Shown: piece by piece, positions 16,648-27,700 of the stretch
How positions within the stretch are numbered: the first letter of the stretch is position 1
Layout of the letters: each line of letters opens with the position of its first letter
DNA from: Arthrobacter sp. Leaf69
Lineage (GTDB): Bacteria; Actinomycetota; Actinomycetes; Actinomycetales; Micrococcaceae
DNA: 64,000 bases
Assembly (NCBI RefSeq): GCF_001422645.1
Contig: NZ_LMLR01000013.1
Coordinates: 230,464 to 294,463 of the forward strand
Direction of reading: 5' to 3'
Notes under the pieces: generated by a model
Database searches by the model: none
What the model saw: the letters and a program-made list of their open reading frames with translations, nothing else
Told to the model about the DNA's origin: nothing
Translations under genes and position numbers: made by a program

Positions 16648-17811
16648 GTGGCCCCTGAAACTGATCACGCATCCAGCGATGTGGCGGCAAATGCCGCGTT
16701 CAACGCTAGCGACCGCGGCAATGCGCGCGTGACACCGGAAGAACGCATCGCTGCCTTAACGGGTGGTCTCCGCAAGATCCTGGAACAGGCCGTTGAATCT
16801 CCGTCGCACTGGCAGGTGCTGCTGGACGGCTCGGCAACATTGTGGCGATACTCGGGCGGCAACGTTGCCCTGCTCATGATGCAGATGGCCCAGCGCGGCA
16901 CCGACGAACCCACTCTGGTGGCCGGCTACAAGGAATGGGCTCGCCACGGCCGCACCGTGTCGCGGGGTGAGCATGCACTCTGGGTGATCGCGCCCCGCAC
17001 GGCCCGAGTCCAGCACGTGACACTTCCTGACGGTACCCGGCAGCGCATCCCGGCGGGTAATCAGTTGCCGCGCGGCGCCGTCGACGATGGAAAGAAAACC
17101 GTCATCACTGGTTGGCACGGGCAGGCCGTCTTTGACGTCTCGCAGACGCAGGGGGCTCCGCTGTTGGTGCCCCGCGGGGGTGCCGCCGCTGGCGGGGATG
17201 CAAGTGAGCTGTGGCGTTCCCTTGCGGCCGTCGCCGGCAGGCACGGGTTCGACGTCGATGTGACGTCCGCCCAGTATGGGCTGACAAGCGGCTTTACGGA
17301 CTTCGCCGGACACCGGGTCCAGGTTGGCGCGTGGTTGGGTCCGGAAGAGCGCATAGCGGTCCTGGCCCACGAGCTTGGGCACGTGCTGCTCCACGGACCG
17401 GACGACGAGATCGGCCGGTTCTACGGCAGCAGCGCAGACCACCGGGGTCTGGCCGAAGTCGAGGCTGAATCCGTCGCCTATACGGTGCTCAAAGCCCACG
17501 GGATCGACCGCGGCCCGCAAGCCGCCACCTACCTGGCCGGATGGGCTGACGCCGTCATTGAGGCGGAGAACGATGCGCTTGCCCGCGACGCCGGCCGCAA
17601 GCTATCAGAATCCCGTGCGGACATTGCCAAGTCCGTGCTGGGCCGCGTCACCGCTGCCAGCAAGGGAATTCTCGAAATCACCCATCCGCCAGGACTCGGC
17701 GGCAAGATCTCCGCCGTCACCGCTGACCCTCGCGTGAACCCCGCAGCGTCCTACATGGGTGTGGAACGGCCCGGGCGATCTGTGGACGGGCCAGTAATGG
17801 CCGGGCCGTAG
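16648..17811 (+). CDS. ArdC-like antirestriction protein with zinc-peptidase domain
   Basis: The product is 387 aa. GTG 16648 is preceded by GGAGG. Residues about 30-115 (LTGGLRKILEQAVESPSHWQ, YSGGNVALLMMQMAQRG, VAGYKEWARHGRTVSRGEHA) are the ArdC N-terminal ssDNA-binding domain. Residues about 225-250 carry IAVLAHELGHVLLHG, the HExxH zinc site of the ImmA/IrrE-like half, with a later EVEAESVAY supplying the third ligand. ArdC proteins coat entering single-stranded DNA and protect it from restriction. The location directly behind the channel genes and before ssb fits early expression in a recipient. Confidence 0.85.
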   Translation: MAPETDHASSDVAANAAFNASDRGNARVTPEERIAALTGGLRKILEQAVESPSHWQVLLDGSATLWRYSGGNVALLMMQMAQRGTDEPTLVAGYKEWARHGRTVSRGEHALWVIAPRTARVQHVTLPDGTRQRIPAGNQLPRGAVDDGKKTVITGWHGQAVFDVSQTQGAPLLVPRGGAAAGGDASELWRSLAAVAGRHGFDVDVTSAQYGLTSGFTDFAGHRVQVGAWLGPEERIAVLAHELGHVLLHGPDDEIGRFYGSSADHRGLAEVEAESVAYTVLKAHGIDRGPQAATYLAGWADAVIEAENDALARDAGRKLSESRADIAKSVLGRVTAASKGILEITHPPGLGGKISAVTADPRVNPAASYMGVERPGRSVDGPVMAGP

Positions 17812-17873
17812 CGACGGCTGTACCGAATCTGTCCGGCGGGAGAGCCCCGCCGGCATCTGAAAGGACAAGAACA

Positions 17874-18386
17874 ATGAGCACCAGGATCCCAGTGAGCATC
17901 GCGGGAAATCTCGTCGCTGATCCCGAACTGAGCATCGGCGAGAGCGGCGTGGCCCACGCTAAGCTTCGTGTCGCCGTCAACCATCGAATCCAGGGGGCAG
18001 ACGGCACATGGCATGACGGAGAACCCGTCTTCCACAATGTCTCCGCCTTCCGCGCGTTGGCAGAAAATGCCGCGATCTCACTGAAGAAGGGCGACCCGGT
18101 GACTGTCGCGGGGGAGCTGGAATTCCGCTCGTACGAGAAGGACGGCGAACGTCGCGAGGCCCGGCGTATCGTCGCCGACACGATTGGGCCAGACCTTCGT
18201 TTCGGCACTGCGGTGTACCAGCGTGCGTCTCACGTGGCAGTCGTTGGGCCTGAAGGTGAGGTGCACTCGGGCCCTGAAGCGCCCAGGGTAGCAGAGACTG
18301 ATGCGGCTGCTTACACCCTGACCAGCAAGGGGCCGGTGGTGGCACACCCTTTCGGGGCAGCGGCGGGGAATGAGATGAGCTTTTGA
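17874..18386 (+). CDS. ssb: Single-stranded DNA-binding protein
   Basis: The product is 170 aa; AAAGGA lies 8 nt before the ATG. The OB fold is clear: IPVSIAGNLVADPELSIG, AKLRVAVNHRIQ, GEPVFHNVSAFRALAENAA, GDPVTVAGELEFRSYEKDGE, RRIVADTIGPDLRFG. The C-terminus (AAAGNEMSF) is less acidic than the chromosomal SSB tail (DDDIPF), as is usual for element-borne SSBs. It protects transferred single strands and accompanies ArdC, 62 nt downstream of it. It is the last gene of the transfer block. Confidence 0.9.
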   Translation: MSTRIPVSIAGNLVADPELSIGESGVAHAKLRVAVNHRIQGADGTWHDGEPVFHNVSAFRALAENAAISLKKGDPVTVAGELEFRSYEKDGERREARRIVADTIGPDLRFGTAVYQRASHVAVVGPEGEVHSGPEAPRVAETDAAAYTLTSKGPVVAHPFGAAAGNEMSF

Positions 18387-18649
18387 GGTACGCCAATGGC
18401 GGACGGACAGGGTGCTAGCAGACCTTGCCAGTCCCGTCACGATGACTGAAGTCGTCATGGACGTTGCAAAGAAGGCGGTGGAGCTCAATGGCTGGTGAGT
18501 GAGCCGAAGGCCGCGAAGACTTTGCTTGCCGTGTTGGGTCCCCGCAGATGGTGCAATGCGTAACAAATGATGAGACATTCACTACGGCTTTTACTTGAAC
18601 CACACAGACCCGGGTGGACTGGCAGGACGTAAAACTTTCGCTGGGTTTG

Positions 18650-19125
18650 GACGGGGATTGGCTTATTGCGATGGCCGGGTCCGCCGCTGAAGGGTTCTCA
18701 AGAGGATGCCGGCTATGGGGTCCCAGAGCCGCACGGTACTGTCCCCCACCCCGTTGAGGCCGAAATGAGGTACCAGTCCCGGCTCGTGCCGAAAGCAACC
18801 TAAAAGACGGAACCGGTGTGACCGGTGAGGGGAAGCGCCGGCGGGTGCCGGTGGCTAGGTCCCACGGCCGCACGGTGCCACCCCGGTCACCGGAGGCCAG
18901 CAAGGGCCGGCCGTCGGGCGTTGCGCCCGAGGTCACCGAGTTCACTCCGGTGGTGTGGACGGTGAGGTGGTCGCGGACCGTGGTGATTGCTGTAACCGAG
19001 GTCGAGTCGTCGGTGTAGCCGGCGAGGGGCCCTCAACAAGGGTGCTTGTGATCGGGTCCCAATTGAGCACGGTGCGGCCCCGGCTGGCGGTGGCCCGGAG
19101 GCGCCGACCGTCCTTCGCAGCATGC
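18650..19125 (-). pseudogene. Debris of a WD40-repeat protein gene
   Basis: Reverse-strand fragments in changing frames read DGRRLRATASRGRTVLNWDP, SVTSGATPDGRPLLASGDRG, GTVRPWDLATGTR and DSTVRLWDPIAG. These are successive WD40 blades (d......GTVRLWD..tG). Frameshifts and stops between them show that the gene is decayed. The fragment is cut at its 5' side by the start of the gene at 19122. From 18387 to about 18650 I see no gene. Confidence 0.6.
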
Positions 19126-20852
19126 CGATGATGTCGAGTCGTCCCTTTTTTGCAAGGCGGGAACTATGGATCCATAGAATGAGAGCCCACGGAAAGGACG
19201 CTCCTTTGGCACATGGATTCACCGACGCGCAGCGACACGTCTTGCGCGGCGAGAACTTGATGGATGATTTCAGGCGTGCAGGTGCGGAACCCTGGACGGT
19301 TCTATATGACTTTGAGGGATCAGCTGCCAAACCGATATCGACGGTCAGTTATTCCGTTCTCGCGCCTCCTGGCTTGCGCCCGGAATTTCTGGACGACGAC
19401 AGCTGGGATGTGCGCGTAGGTCATGGGCTGCCCGGGACCATCACAACCTTTGGACAAACTCGAACCACATCCTACGTACAGTTCGGCAATGACGAAGGCT
19501 GGGAGCCTCTCGTCATCGTCACCGACGGAGCGGGCACCAGAGATGGCCAAGTCCTCCTGAACCAGGAGTTTCGCTTGGTCTTTAACCTTTTTGAGGACAA
19601 GGACAGCGGCAACTACTTCAGCGTTGCCGACGATGGCAGCGAAGTGCTGGTGGCGGAAATGTCGCGGCACAAGGTCCGGGTACGGTCTTCCTATCTGGCG
19701 CGGTTTCGGGCACTCAAACAACTTGACCTGTGGCTATACACCGAGACGCACAGTCATTTCCGCGATGTAAGCACGAACTATGACTTCGAACCGTTCAACA
19801 CCAGGTGGAAGGACACCGACTCATCCGGACTCAATCACGTGGGCGTAAGGCTCGGCTACCCGACGGCACTCTTTAGGGCTAAGAAGTTTCTCGGCCCTGC
19901 GCCAATTGAATACTGCAACCTCTGGGAATACGAGGCCAAGAACGAACGATACGAAGACTTCATCATCGGCGAGGATGAGGTCGGGCAAACTATCAGATTT
20001 ACATGCGAAGAAGACAAACTGGCCAACTATTACGGTAAGAATCCCGAAGCTCCCCACTACTTAACGCCGGTCTTCTTTCGCAGTGATGTATTGCAGAAGT
20101 ACTACGGCAATCCTGAGCTATACACCGTGACCGATGGTTCCATTTCTTGCAAGGGCCGCTGGCACTTGCGGATGGACAATGACCACGGCGACCACGTTGC
20201 GGTCTTCCTGGGAGATCTGGGGCGTGACCTGCCGGAGTCCGAACGCCAATACTGGCGAGGGTTCAATGTCGCTCCTGCCGGTTCCATGAGTAGCACGTAT
20301 GTTCGCCGTTCATTCCTGGGGCAGTGGGTTGATGCGGAGCAGCCGGACCATCAGTTCAAGCGGGCCTACAGGGACGTTCAGTCCCGCTGGCTCCATGATC
20401 ACGGATGGCAGCCGCATCGGAAGCCCCATAAGATCGACCAAGGGATACTGGAAAGGCTGCACGTGCCTCTGAACGAAACCCAGACTGAGTTTGAGGACCA
20501 GTTGCTGATCCTGGCCAAACTTCTTGTGGATTTCCTAAACGACAAAGCGATTGGCAGGGTTGTCGGTAAGGGGCCTGACAACGAAAGAAGCTTGGGCAAA
20601 CTTCAACGCTTCTTCGAGAAGGTCGGCTACGACCATGCCGGTGAGGACCTTGCGTTGCTCAAGGACGTTCAGGAGCTCCGTTCAAGGGTCGCAGCACACA
20701 CCAAAGGTTCGGACTATGACAAATACATCGCCGGGAAACTTGCGGGTAAGTCGAAGAAGGAACTCATCAGGGACCTCCATAGTAAGTCGACCCTCATGCT
20801 GGACAGATGGACGCAGCTCTCCGGGACGTTCACGGCCAACCAGGAAGCCTAG
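19122..20852 (+). CDS. Large protein of unknown function at the edge of the R-M locus (576 aa)
   Basis: I cannot assign a family. The start could be ATG 19122 or ATG 19179, with no strong ribosome-binding site at either. Residues about 150-330 are rich in aromatic and acidic residues. A well-defined segment near 345-400 (DGSISCKGRWHLRMDNDHGD, VAVFLGDLGRDLPESERQYW) looks like a conserved core. The C-terminal 130 residues are helical and charged (FEDQLLILAKLLVDFLNDKA, LKDVQELRSRVAAHTKGSDY), similar in style to HEPN-like domains, but no RX4-6H motif is certain (R..AAH occurs). It lies 167 bp upstream of hsdM on the same strand, so it may be part of the restriction island. Confidence 0.7.
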   Translation: MPMMSSRPFFARRELWIHRMRAHGKDAPLAHGFTDAQRHVLRGENLMDDFRRAGAEPWTVLYDFEGSAAKPISTVSYSVLAPPGLRPEFLDDDSWDVRVGHGLPGTITTFGQTRTTSYVQFGNDEGWEPLVIVTDGAGTRDGQVLLNQEFRLVFNLFEDKDSGNYFSVADDGSEVLVAEMSRHKVRVRSSYLARFRALKQLDLWLYTETHSHFRDVSTNYDFEPFNTRWKDTDSSGLNHVGVRLGYPTALFRAKKFLGPAPIEYCNLWEYEAKNERYEDFIIGEDEVGQTIRFTCEEDKLANYYGKNPEAPHYLTPVFFRSDVLQKYYGNPELYTVTDGSISCKGRWHLRMDNDHGDHVAVFLGDLGRDLPESERQYWRGFNVAPAGSMSSTYVRRSFLGQWVDAEQPDHQFKRAYRDVQSRWLHDHGWQPHRKPHKIDQGILERLHVPLNETQTEFEDQLLILAKLLVDFLNDKAIGRVVGKGPDNERSLGKLQRFFEKVGYDHAGEDLALLKDVQELRSRVAAHTKGSDYDKYIAGKLAGKSKKELIRDLHSKSTLMLDRWTQLSGTFTANQEA

Positions 20853-21019
20853 CGGACTGCCACTCCAAAGGGCATGGGTCAGTGATTCCCATGGTGAACT
20901 GGCCTGGCCTTCTCCGACGAGGGATTCGCAATGTCACTGCCTCGGGCAACCCTCAGAGATCGCTCAGCTTGACTACCGTGTGACCGGATCGATCGTCGAC
21001 GGGTCTATAGGATGGGCCG

Positions 21020-22519
21020 GTGATAAACGGTGAAATCAAATCTCAGGTAGACAAGGTCTGGAACGCGTTCTGGACCGGCGGCATCTCCAACCCCTTGGAA
21101 GTGATCGAACAGATCACGTATCTACTCTTCCTGAAACGTCTGGACGAGAACCAGACGCGGGCGGAGAACAAGGCCAACCGCACCGGCACTCCGGTCGAGA
21201 ACCCGGTCTTCCCCAGCGGCCTTGATGCAAAGGGCCGCTCCTACCAGGACTTCCGCTGGAGTAAATTCAGGAACTTCTCCCGCGACGAGATGTACACCGT
21301 CTTCGCCGAGCACATCTTCCCTTTCCTGCGCACCGGGCTGGTCCAGCTGGCCAACGGCGAGGAATCCTCCTACGCCCATCACATGAAGGACGCCCGCTTC
21401 ACCATCCCCAACGCCGGGCTGCTTGAGAAAGTCGTCGACATCATAGATGAAATTCCCATGGACGAGCGCGACACCAAGGGCGACCTCTACGAATACATGC
21501 TCGGGAAGATCGCCTCGGCCGGCGCGAACGGCCAGTTCCGCACGCCGCGCCACATCATTGACCTGATGGTGAAGATGACGGCGCCGCAGCCGATGGAGGC
21601 AATCTGTGACCCAGCCGCCGGCACCGCCGGGTTCCTTGTCCAGGCAGGAGAGTACTTGAGGCAGCAGAACGCCAACCTGCTGACCAGCCCTGAGCAGAGC
21701 CGGTTTTTCCACCAAAACCAGTTCCACGGCTACGACTTCGACAGCACCATGCTGCGCATCGGTTCCATGAACATGCTCCTGCACGGCGTCGAGAACCCGG
21801 AAATCACCTACCGGGACTCCCTGGCCGACCTGCACGGCTCCGAAGAAGAAAAGTACGACGTCATCCTCGCCAACCCGCCCTTCGCCGGGAGCCTAGACTA
21901 CGAGAACGTCGCCAAGGACCTGCTTTCCCTGGTCAAGACCAAAAAGACGGAGTTGCTCTTCCTAGCCCTGTTCCTGAGGCTGCTCAAGCCCGGCGGCCGG
22001 GCCGCCGTGATCGTGCCTGACGGCGTAATGTTCGGCTCTTCCACGGCCCACAAGGCCCTGCGGAAGATGTTAGTTGAGGACCACAAGCTTGACGGCGTTG
22101 TGAAGCTCCCCTCCGGTGTCTTCAAACCGTATGCCGGGGTTTCGACGGCGATACTGTTCTTCACCAAGACGAACTCCGGCGGCACCGACAACGTCTGGTT
22201 TTACGACGTCACCTCCGACGGGTTCAGCCTCGACGACAAGCGCACACCGCTGGAAACGTCCGACCTTGGCGACGTCCTGTCTCGCTGGCAGCAGAGGATG
22301 ACGACGGAGGCAAGCCGGGCGCGCACCGAGCAGTCATTCCTCGTCCCCAAAGCGGAGATTGCCGAGAACGGCTACGACCTTTCGCTCAACAGGTACAAGG
22401 AAGTTGAGCACGAAGAGATTGAGCATAAGGAGCCAGCCGAGATCATAGCCGATCTGGAAGTTCTTGAATCTGAGATCGCCCAGAGCCTGGCAGAGCTGAA
22501 AGCGTTAGTCCGTGGTTGA
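21020..22519 (+). CDS. hsdM: Type I restriction-modification DNA methyltransferase subunit
   Basis: The product is 499 aa from GTG 21020 (AGGA 8 nt upstream). The N-terminal HsdM domain starts IKSQVDKVWNAFWTGGI. The N6-adenine methyltransferase motifs follow: DPAAGTAGFLVQAG (SAM binding) near residue 195, and VILANPPFAG (NPPF catalytic motif) near 280. The C-terminus is a helical HsdS-interaction segment. With HsdS it methylates the recognition sequence; with HsdR it forms the restriction complex. Its end overlaps hsdS by 8 nt. Confidence 0.95.
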   Translation: MINGEIKSQVDKVWNAFWTGGISNPLEVIEQITYLLFLKRLDENQTRAENKANRTGTPVENPVFPSGLDAKGRSYQDFRWSKFRNFSRDEMYTVFAEHIFPFLRTGLVQLANGEESSYAHHMKDARFTIPNAGLLEKVVDIIDEIPMDERDTKGDLYEYMLGKIASAGANGQFRTPRHIIDLMVKMTAPQPMEAICDPAAGTAGFLVQAGEYLRQQNANLLTSPEQSRFFHQNQFHGYDFDSTMLRIGSMNMLLHGVENPEITYRDSLADLHGSEEEKYDVILANPPFAGSLDYENVAKDLLSLVKTKKTELLFLALFLRLLKPGGRAAVIVPDGVMFGSSTAHKALRKMLVEDHKLDGVVKLPSGVFKPYAGVSTAILFFTKTNSGGTDNVWFYDVTSDGFSLDDKRTPLETSDLGDVLSRWQQRMTTEASRARTEQSFLVPKAEIAENGYDLSLNRYKEVEHEEIEHKEPAEIIADLEVLESEIAQSLAELKALVRG

Positions 22520-23660
22520 GGCTGTTTTGCTCCGTGACGTGGCGAAAATTGATCGAAAATCCGTCGCCCCGGAAAATATTGAGTCTGGTTCGAAGTACGT
22601 GGGCCTTGAAAACATTGAATCTGGCGGTCGACTCATAAACGTGGGAACCGTCTCCAGCGGTGACTTAGCTAGTTCGAAGTTCGAGTTCACGAGTGAGCAC
22701 GTTCTCTATGGGAAGCTACGGCCCTACTTGGCGAAGATCGCGCTTCCGGAGTTCGACGGGATCTGTAGTACGGACATCGTGCCGGTGCTGCCCGGCTCCA
22801 AGTTGGACAGGCGATTCCTAGTTCATTTCCTTCGCCAGCCGAACAAGGTGCAGTTGGCCAACTCGTGGGCCACAGGTGCAAACCTTCCGCGGCTCAGTCC
22901 AACGGCTTTGGGAAATATGGTCGTACCGCTCCCGCCGCTTGATGAGCAGCTGCGGATTGCAGCCATCCTGGACAAGGCCGAAGAGCTTCGCATCAAACGC
23001 CGAAAGGCTCTCGCCCATCTCGAAACCCTCGCCCAGTCCCTCTTCCACTCCATGTTTGGTGATCCGGATCCCGAAAAGGACGGACAGCCGCTCAGTTCGC
23101 TGGTACCCCAAGGCGACGGCATCAATTACGGGGTTATACAGCCCGGCGCAGATGTTGCCGGTGGCAAACCGCTCATTCGAGTCAGCGACTTAGCCCTGGG
23201 TGGCGTGCGGTTGACTCACCTCAAGGCGATCGCACCCGAAATCGAGGCACAATATAGGCGCTCACGGCTGAAAGGGACAGAGATCCTTGTCAGTTGTGTG
23301 GGAACCATCGGCGAAATTGCCACGACGAATTCTGATGTGATCGGCTTCAACATTGCACGGGCTGTTGCCCGAGTTCCCATTGATCGCCCGAGTCTCCGCT
23401 TCTACGTTGCCGAATACCTGCGAACAGCGCGCGTAAAGCGATATTTCACCAAAGAGCTGCGGACCGTTAGCCAGCCAACGCTAAACATCAAGCAATTGGG
23501 AGACACACTTGTGATCGTTCCACCAGAGGATCAACAAGATCTGTTTGCCGAGAGGGTTTCCGCAATAGAGCGTCTCAAGGACCACCACCGCGAGCAGCTT
23601 GACGAACTGGACGCCCTCTTCGCGTCGCTCCAGAACCAGGCCTTCAAGGCGGAGCTCTAA
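22512..23660 (+). CDS. hsdS: Type I restriction-modification specificity subunit
   Basis: The product is 382 aa, with GTG 22512 inside the hsdM end. There are two target-recognition halves. The first runs about 1-145 (VLLRDVAKIDRKSVAPENIE, VLYGKLRPYLAKIALP), followed by the central conserved helix (PLPPLDEQLRIAAILDKAEE, LETLAQSLFHSMFGDP). The second runs about 195-345 (LIRVSDLALGGVRLTHL, ILVSCVGTIGEIATT), followed by the distal conserved helix (DHHREQLDELDALFASLQ). The two TRDs determine a bipartite target that cannot be read from sequence. Its TAA overlaps the next ATG. Confidence 0.93.
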   Translation: MVEAVLLRDVAKIDRKSVAPENIESGSKYVGLENIESGGRLINVGTVSSGDLASSKFEFTSEHVLYGKLRPYLAKIALPEFDGICSTDIVPVLPGSKLDRRFLVHFLRQPNKVQLANSWATGANLPRLSPTALGNMVVPLPPLDEQLRIAAILDKAEELRIKRRKALAHLETLAQSLFHSMFGDPDPEKDGQPLSSLVPQGDGINYGVIQPGADVAGGKPLIRVSDLALGGVRLTHLKAIAPEIEAQYRRSRLKGTEILVSCVGTIGEIATTNSDVIGFNIARAVARVPIDRPSLRFYVAEYLRTARVKRYFTKELRTVSQPTLNIKQLGDTLVIVPPEDQQDLFAERVSAIERLKDHHREQLDELDALFASLQNQAFKAEL

Positions 23661-24595
23661 TGAGCGAGAGGGTTTCCGCCACGACGGACTCTGAGGTGCC
23701 GATCTGGCCGATGTTCGTGGCCCACGTACTCGGGGTACTCGCCGCCGGCGAGACGCTGCACCGCCGGGACATCGTGAGCCGTGCCATATACGCTGCGGGA
23801 CTGTCGGAGGCGGCGCGGTTGGAGACGCTGAACACCGGTGGCCTCCGCTCCGAGCAACGGCTCGGTTGGGCCATCAGCAACCTCCTCAAAGCCGGATGGA
23901 TCGAGCGGCCGGTCCGGGCCAACTACCGCATCACCGAAGCGGGGCGGGAGTGGTATTCCAGCCACCCGGAAGGTATCAGTGACTTTTCCACGGCGCGGAT
24001 GCTGTTTGCACCCTACTGGCCGCAGTCGGATGCCCGGAAACCGACGCTGTCCGACGTCGATGAGACACTCGTGGAGGATATTGACCCGATCGAACAGATC
24101 GAATCCGGGATCAACCGCATCCACTCCGACGTCGGCGACGCGCTCCTAACACGTCTCCGGGAGAACCACCCCGACTTCTTTGAGCAGGCGGTTGTCGATC
24201 TACTCCTCAAGATGGGCTACGGCGGGGCCGAGCAGAGGGGAAAGCGCATCGGTGGCAGCAATGACGGCGGTGTCGACGGGGTCATCGACCAGGACGCGCT
24301 GGGTCTGGACCGCATCTACGTGCAGGCCAAACGGTACGCCAATGGCAATACGGTCGGCCGGGAAGCCATTCAGGCCTTCGTCGGCGCACTGCACGGCGTC
24401 GGCGCTTCCCGCGGCGTTTTCATCACAACGAGCGCCTTCACCTCCGGGGCACGGGATTACGTGAAGGCTGTTCCTTCGCGGGTCATTCTTATCGACGGTG
24501 CCCGGCTTGTGGGGCTGATGATCAAGTACCGGGTGGGAGTCCAGGTGAAGCAGAGCTACGACATTGTCGAGCTTGACGAGGACTTCTTTGAGTAG
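23660..24595 (+). CDS. mrr: Mrr-family restriction endonuclease inside the hsd operon
   Basis: The product is 311 aa. The N-terminal half is a winged-helix DNA-binding domain (ETLHRRDIVSRAIYAAGLSE, GWAISNLLKAGWIERP, YRITEAGREW). The C-terminal half is the Mrr catalytic domain: FFEQAVVDLLLKMGYGGAEQ, then GGVDGVIDQDALG and RIYVQAKRYANG, giving the D...QxK catalytic residues, then AFVGALHGVGASRGVFITTS. Mrr enzymes cut DNA with methylated bases. It begins at ATG within the hsdS stop (TAATG), so it is co-translated with the type I system, in place of the usual direct hsdS-hsdR order. Confidence 0.88.
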   Translation: MSERVSATTDSEVPIWPMFVAHVLGVLAAGETLHRRDIVSRAIYAAGLSEAARLETLNTGGLRSEQRLGWAISNLLKAGWIERPVRANYRITEAGREWYSSHPEGISDFSTARMLFAPYWPQSDARKPTLSDVDETLVEDIDPIEQIESGINRIHSDVGDALLTRLRENHPDFFEQAVVDLLLKMGYGGAEQRGKRIGGSNDGGVDGVIDQDALGLDRIYVQAKRYANGNTVGREAIQAFVGALHGVGASRGVFITTSAFTSGARDYVKAVPSRVILIDGARLVGLMIKYRVGVQVKQSYDIVELDEDFFE

Positions 24596-24708
24596 TTACA
24601 TCCCCGGAACGGAATGTCGCATTGCCACAGGTCTGAGTTGAAACCGGTGTTGCCCGGCCCTATGCCGGGCAGCATCATCTAGGCTCCAGAGAGAAGATCA
24701 ACAGAGGA

Positions 24709-27700
24709 GTGGCATTGGGGGATGTGAACAGCAACTTTGCTGTACTGCAGGCTGAGTGGCCGGGTATTGCGAAGGAAGCGCGGCTCGCCGAGCTATACGC
24801 GCGGAAGGACCCACGGTCTTCGCTGCTCTACGCTCGCAGGTCAATTGAGGCGCTGTTGGATTGGCTCTACGAAGCTGATGGCTCTCTCACGATGCCCTAC
24901 AAAAGTGATCTCAACGGCTTGATGTCGGACCCGACGTTCAAGCGGCTCGCGGGCGAGACGATCGTGGGCAAGTTCCACCTCATTCGCAAGGTCGCGAACA
25001 GCGCCATCCACACCAACGCTGCCATCACAGTCCAGCATTCTGAGCAGACCATTCGGGAACTCTTCCACGTCTGCATCTGGCTTGCGCTTCGCTACACCCG
25101 GGATCCAGCCAACCGCCCAGCCTCAACTGTTGCATTCAACGGACAGTTCCTCAGCCCGACGCCGAAGCCGGGCGTTACGGTGCCCGCCGAGAAGCCCCGC
25201 ACCGCGGGTCAGACGGCCAAACTCGCCGAAGAATTGGCCACCAAGGACGCGGCGCTGGCCGCTCAAAAGCAGGACAACGAGCAGCTTCAGGCCCAGCTTG
25301 TGGCCCTGCGTGCCGAGATCGCCCGGGCAAAGGAAGAAAACAAGAAGCTCCCGGACAGCCATGACTACTCAGAAGTCGAAACCAGGGTCTACATCGACCT
25401 CTATTTGGGCGAATCAGGATGGGCGCTGGACAACGCCGAGGATCGAGAGTTCGAAGTTCACCACATGCCCACCCACGCCGGCCCCACCACGGGAACCGGG
25501 TTCGTGGACTACGTCCTGTGGGGATCGGACGGCAAGCCACTCGCCGTCGTCGAAGCCAAACGCTCAGCCAAGTCACCCTACGACGGGCAGCAGCAGGCCA
25601 AGCTCTACGCCGACGCACTGGAGACGGAGAAGGGCCAGCGCCCGGTCATTTACTACAGCAACGGTTACGAGCATTGGATCTGGGACGACGCCTCCGGCTA
25701 TCCTCCCCGGCCGGTCCAAGGCTTCCACACCCGGAACCAGCTCCAGCTCATGGTGGACCGCCGTAGCACCCGGAAACCTCTTGCTACGGCGGCCATCAAT
25801 ACCGAGATCGCCGGCCGCAGCTACCAGCAGGCCGCCATCCGGGCCGTCACCGACGCCCTGGAAACGGACAAGGAACGCAAGGCGCTGCTCGTTATGGCGA
25901 CGGGCTCCGGCAAGACCCGTACCGTCGTCGCACTGTCCAGCCTGCTGATGCAGGCAAACTGGGCCAAACGTGTCCTGTTCCTGGCCGACCGGGTCGCACT
26001 GGTGGACCAGGCCGCCCGCGCCTTCAAAACCTATCTTCCCGGATCATCGCCCGTAATTCTGGGCCGCGGCGTGGAGGCGGACAGCCGCATCCACATCGCC
26101 ACGTACCCGACGATGATGAACCTGATCAACGAACGGACCGACGACGGCACGGTCCTGACGCAACGATTCGGTATCGGCCACTACGACCTGATCATCATCG
26201 ATGAGGCCCACCGCTCCGTGTACCAGAAGTACCGGGCCATCTTCGATTATTTTGATGCCTTTCTCGTTGGCCTCACGGCCACCCCGCAGTCTGAGGTGGA
26301 CCGCAACACATACTCCCTGTTCGACATCGAGGACCACGTCCCCACGTTCGCTTACGAGCTGACGCAGGCAATCTCCGACGGTTACCTCGTGCCGCCCCGG
26401 ACCGTTTCCATTCCGCTGAAGTTCCCAGTCGAAGGAATCCGCTACGAGGAACTATCCGAGGAGGAAAAGGAGGACTGGGACTCCGCTGAATGGGATGAGG
26501 ACGGGGAGATCCCGGATGCCGTGGATCCGGCCATCCTGAACACCTGGCTGTTCAACGCCAACACCGTGGACAAGGCACTCGAAGTGCTGATGACCCGCGG
26601 GCACAAGGTCGCCGGGGGAGACCGGATCGGGAAGACGATCGTTTTCGCCAAGAACCAGAAGCATGCCGAATTCATCGCCCAGCGGTTCAACATCAACTAC
26701 CCGCAGTACGGGGGCACCTTCGCGAAGATCATCACGCACAGCGTCAACTACGTCTCCACCCTGATCGATGGCTTCGCCCGTGCTGAGGACAGTCCGCACA
26801 TTGCCGTGTCCGTGGACATGCTGGACACCGGGATCGACGTGCCCGAAGTGGTCAATCTGCTCTTTTTCAAGGTGGTGCGCTCCAAGACAAAGTTCTGGCA
26901 GATGGTGGGCCGCGGCACCCGGCTCAGGCCGGAACTGTACGGCCCCGGTGAGGACAAGCAGGACTTCTTCATCTTCGACGTCTGCCAGAACATTGAATAC
27001 TTCAACGCCGAACTGCCCGGTTCCGAAGGATCCCTGGGCCAATCCCTGGCGCACCGCAGCTTCGCCGTCCGGACCCAGCTGCTGGCCGAAGTCCGCACCG
27101 CCGGGCTCGACGGCGACTTCGTGCCGGCACTTCAATCCGGCCTTGTGGGGCAGGTTGCGGGGCTGCCCCGGCAGAACTTCCTGGTGCGCCCGCAGTTGGA
27201 GTGGGTGGAGAAATTCTCGAAGCCCGCTTCGTGGGGAACCCTTACCACGCAGGATCTGACAGACCTGCAAACCAAGCTGGCCCCCTTGGCGACAATGGCT
27301 TCCGCCGCCGATACGGAGGAAGCCAAACGCTTCGACCTGCTGATGTACCAGGCGCAGCTGGCCTCGCTGACCTCCGCGGCGGCCGTCGAGCCTTACCGCA
27401 AGAAGATTGTTGAGATTGCGTCCGCCCTGCAGGACCAGCCGAACATTCCTGCCATCGCGGCCCAGATGGTCCTGATCCAGTCGATTCTGGAAGGCGAGGA
27501 ATGGGGCCAGGTCTCGCCGCAGTGGCTTGAGCTGATCAGAGTGCGGCTCCGGGGGCTGGTGCACCTGATTGAGAAGAAGCGTCGCAGGGTGGTCTACATG
27601 GACTTCGAAGACACCCTCGGCGAGATCGTGGAAGGTGAGCTGAAGGGGATCGTGACCGGTTCGGTTGATCTGGCCCGGTACCGCGAGAAGGCCCGACTGT

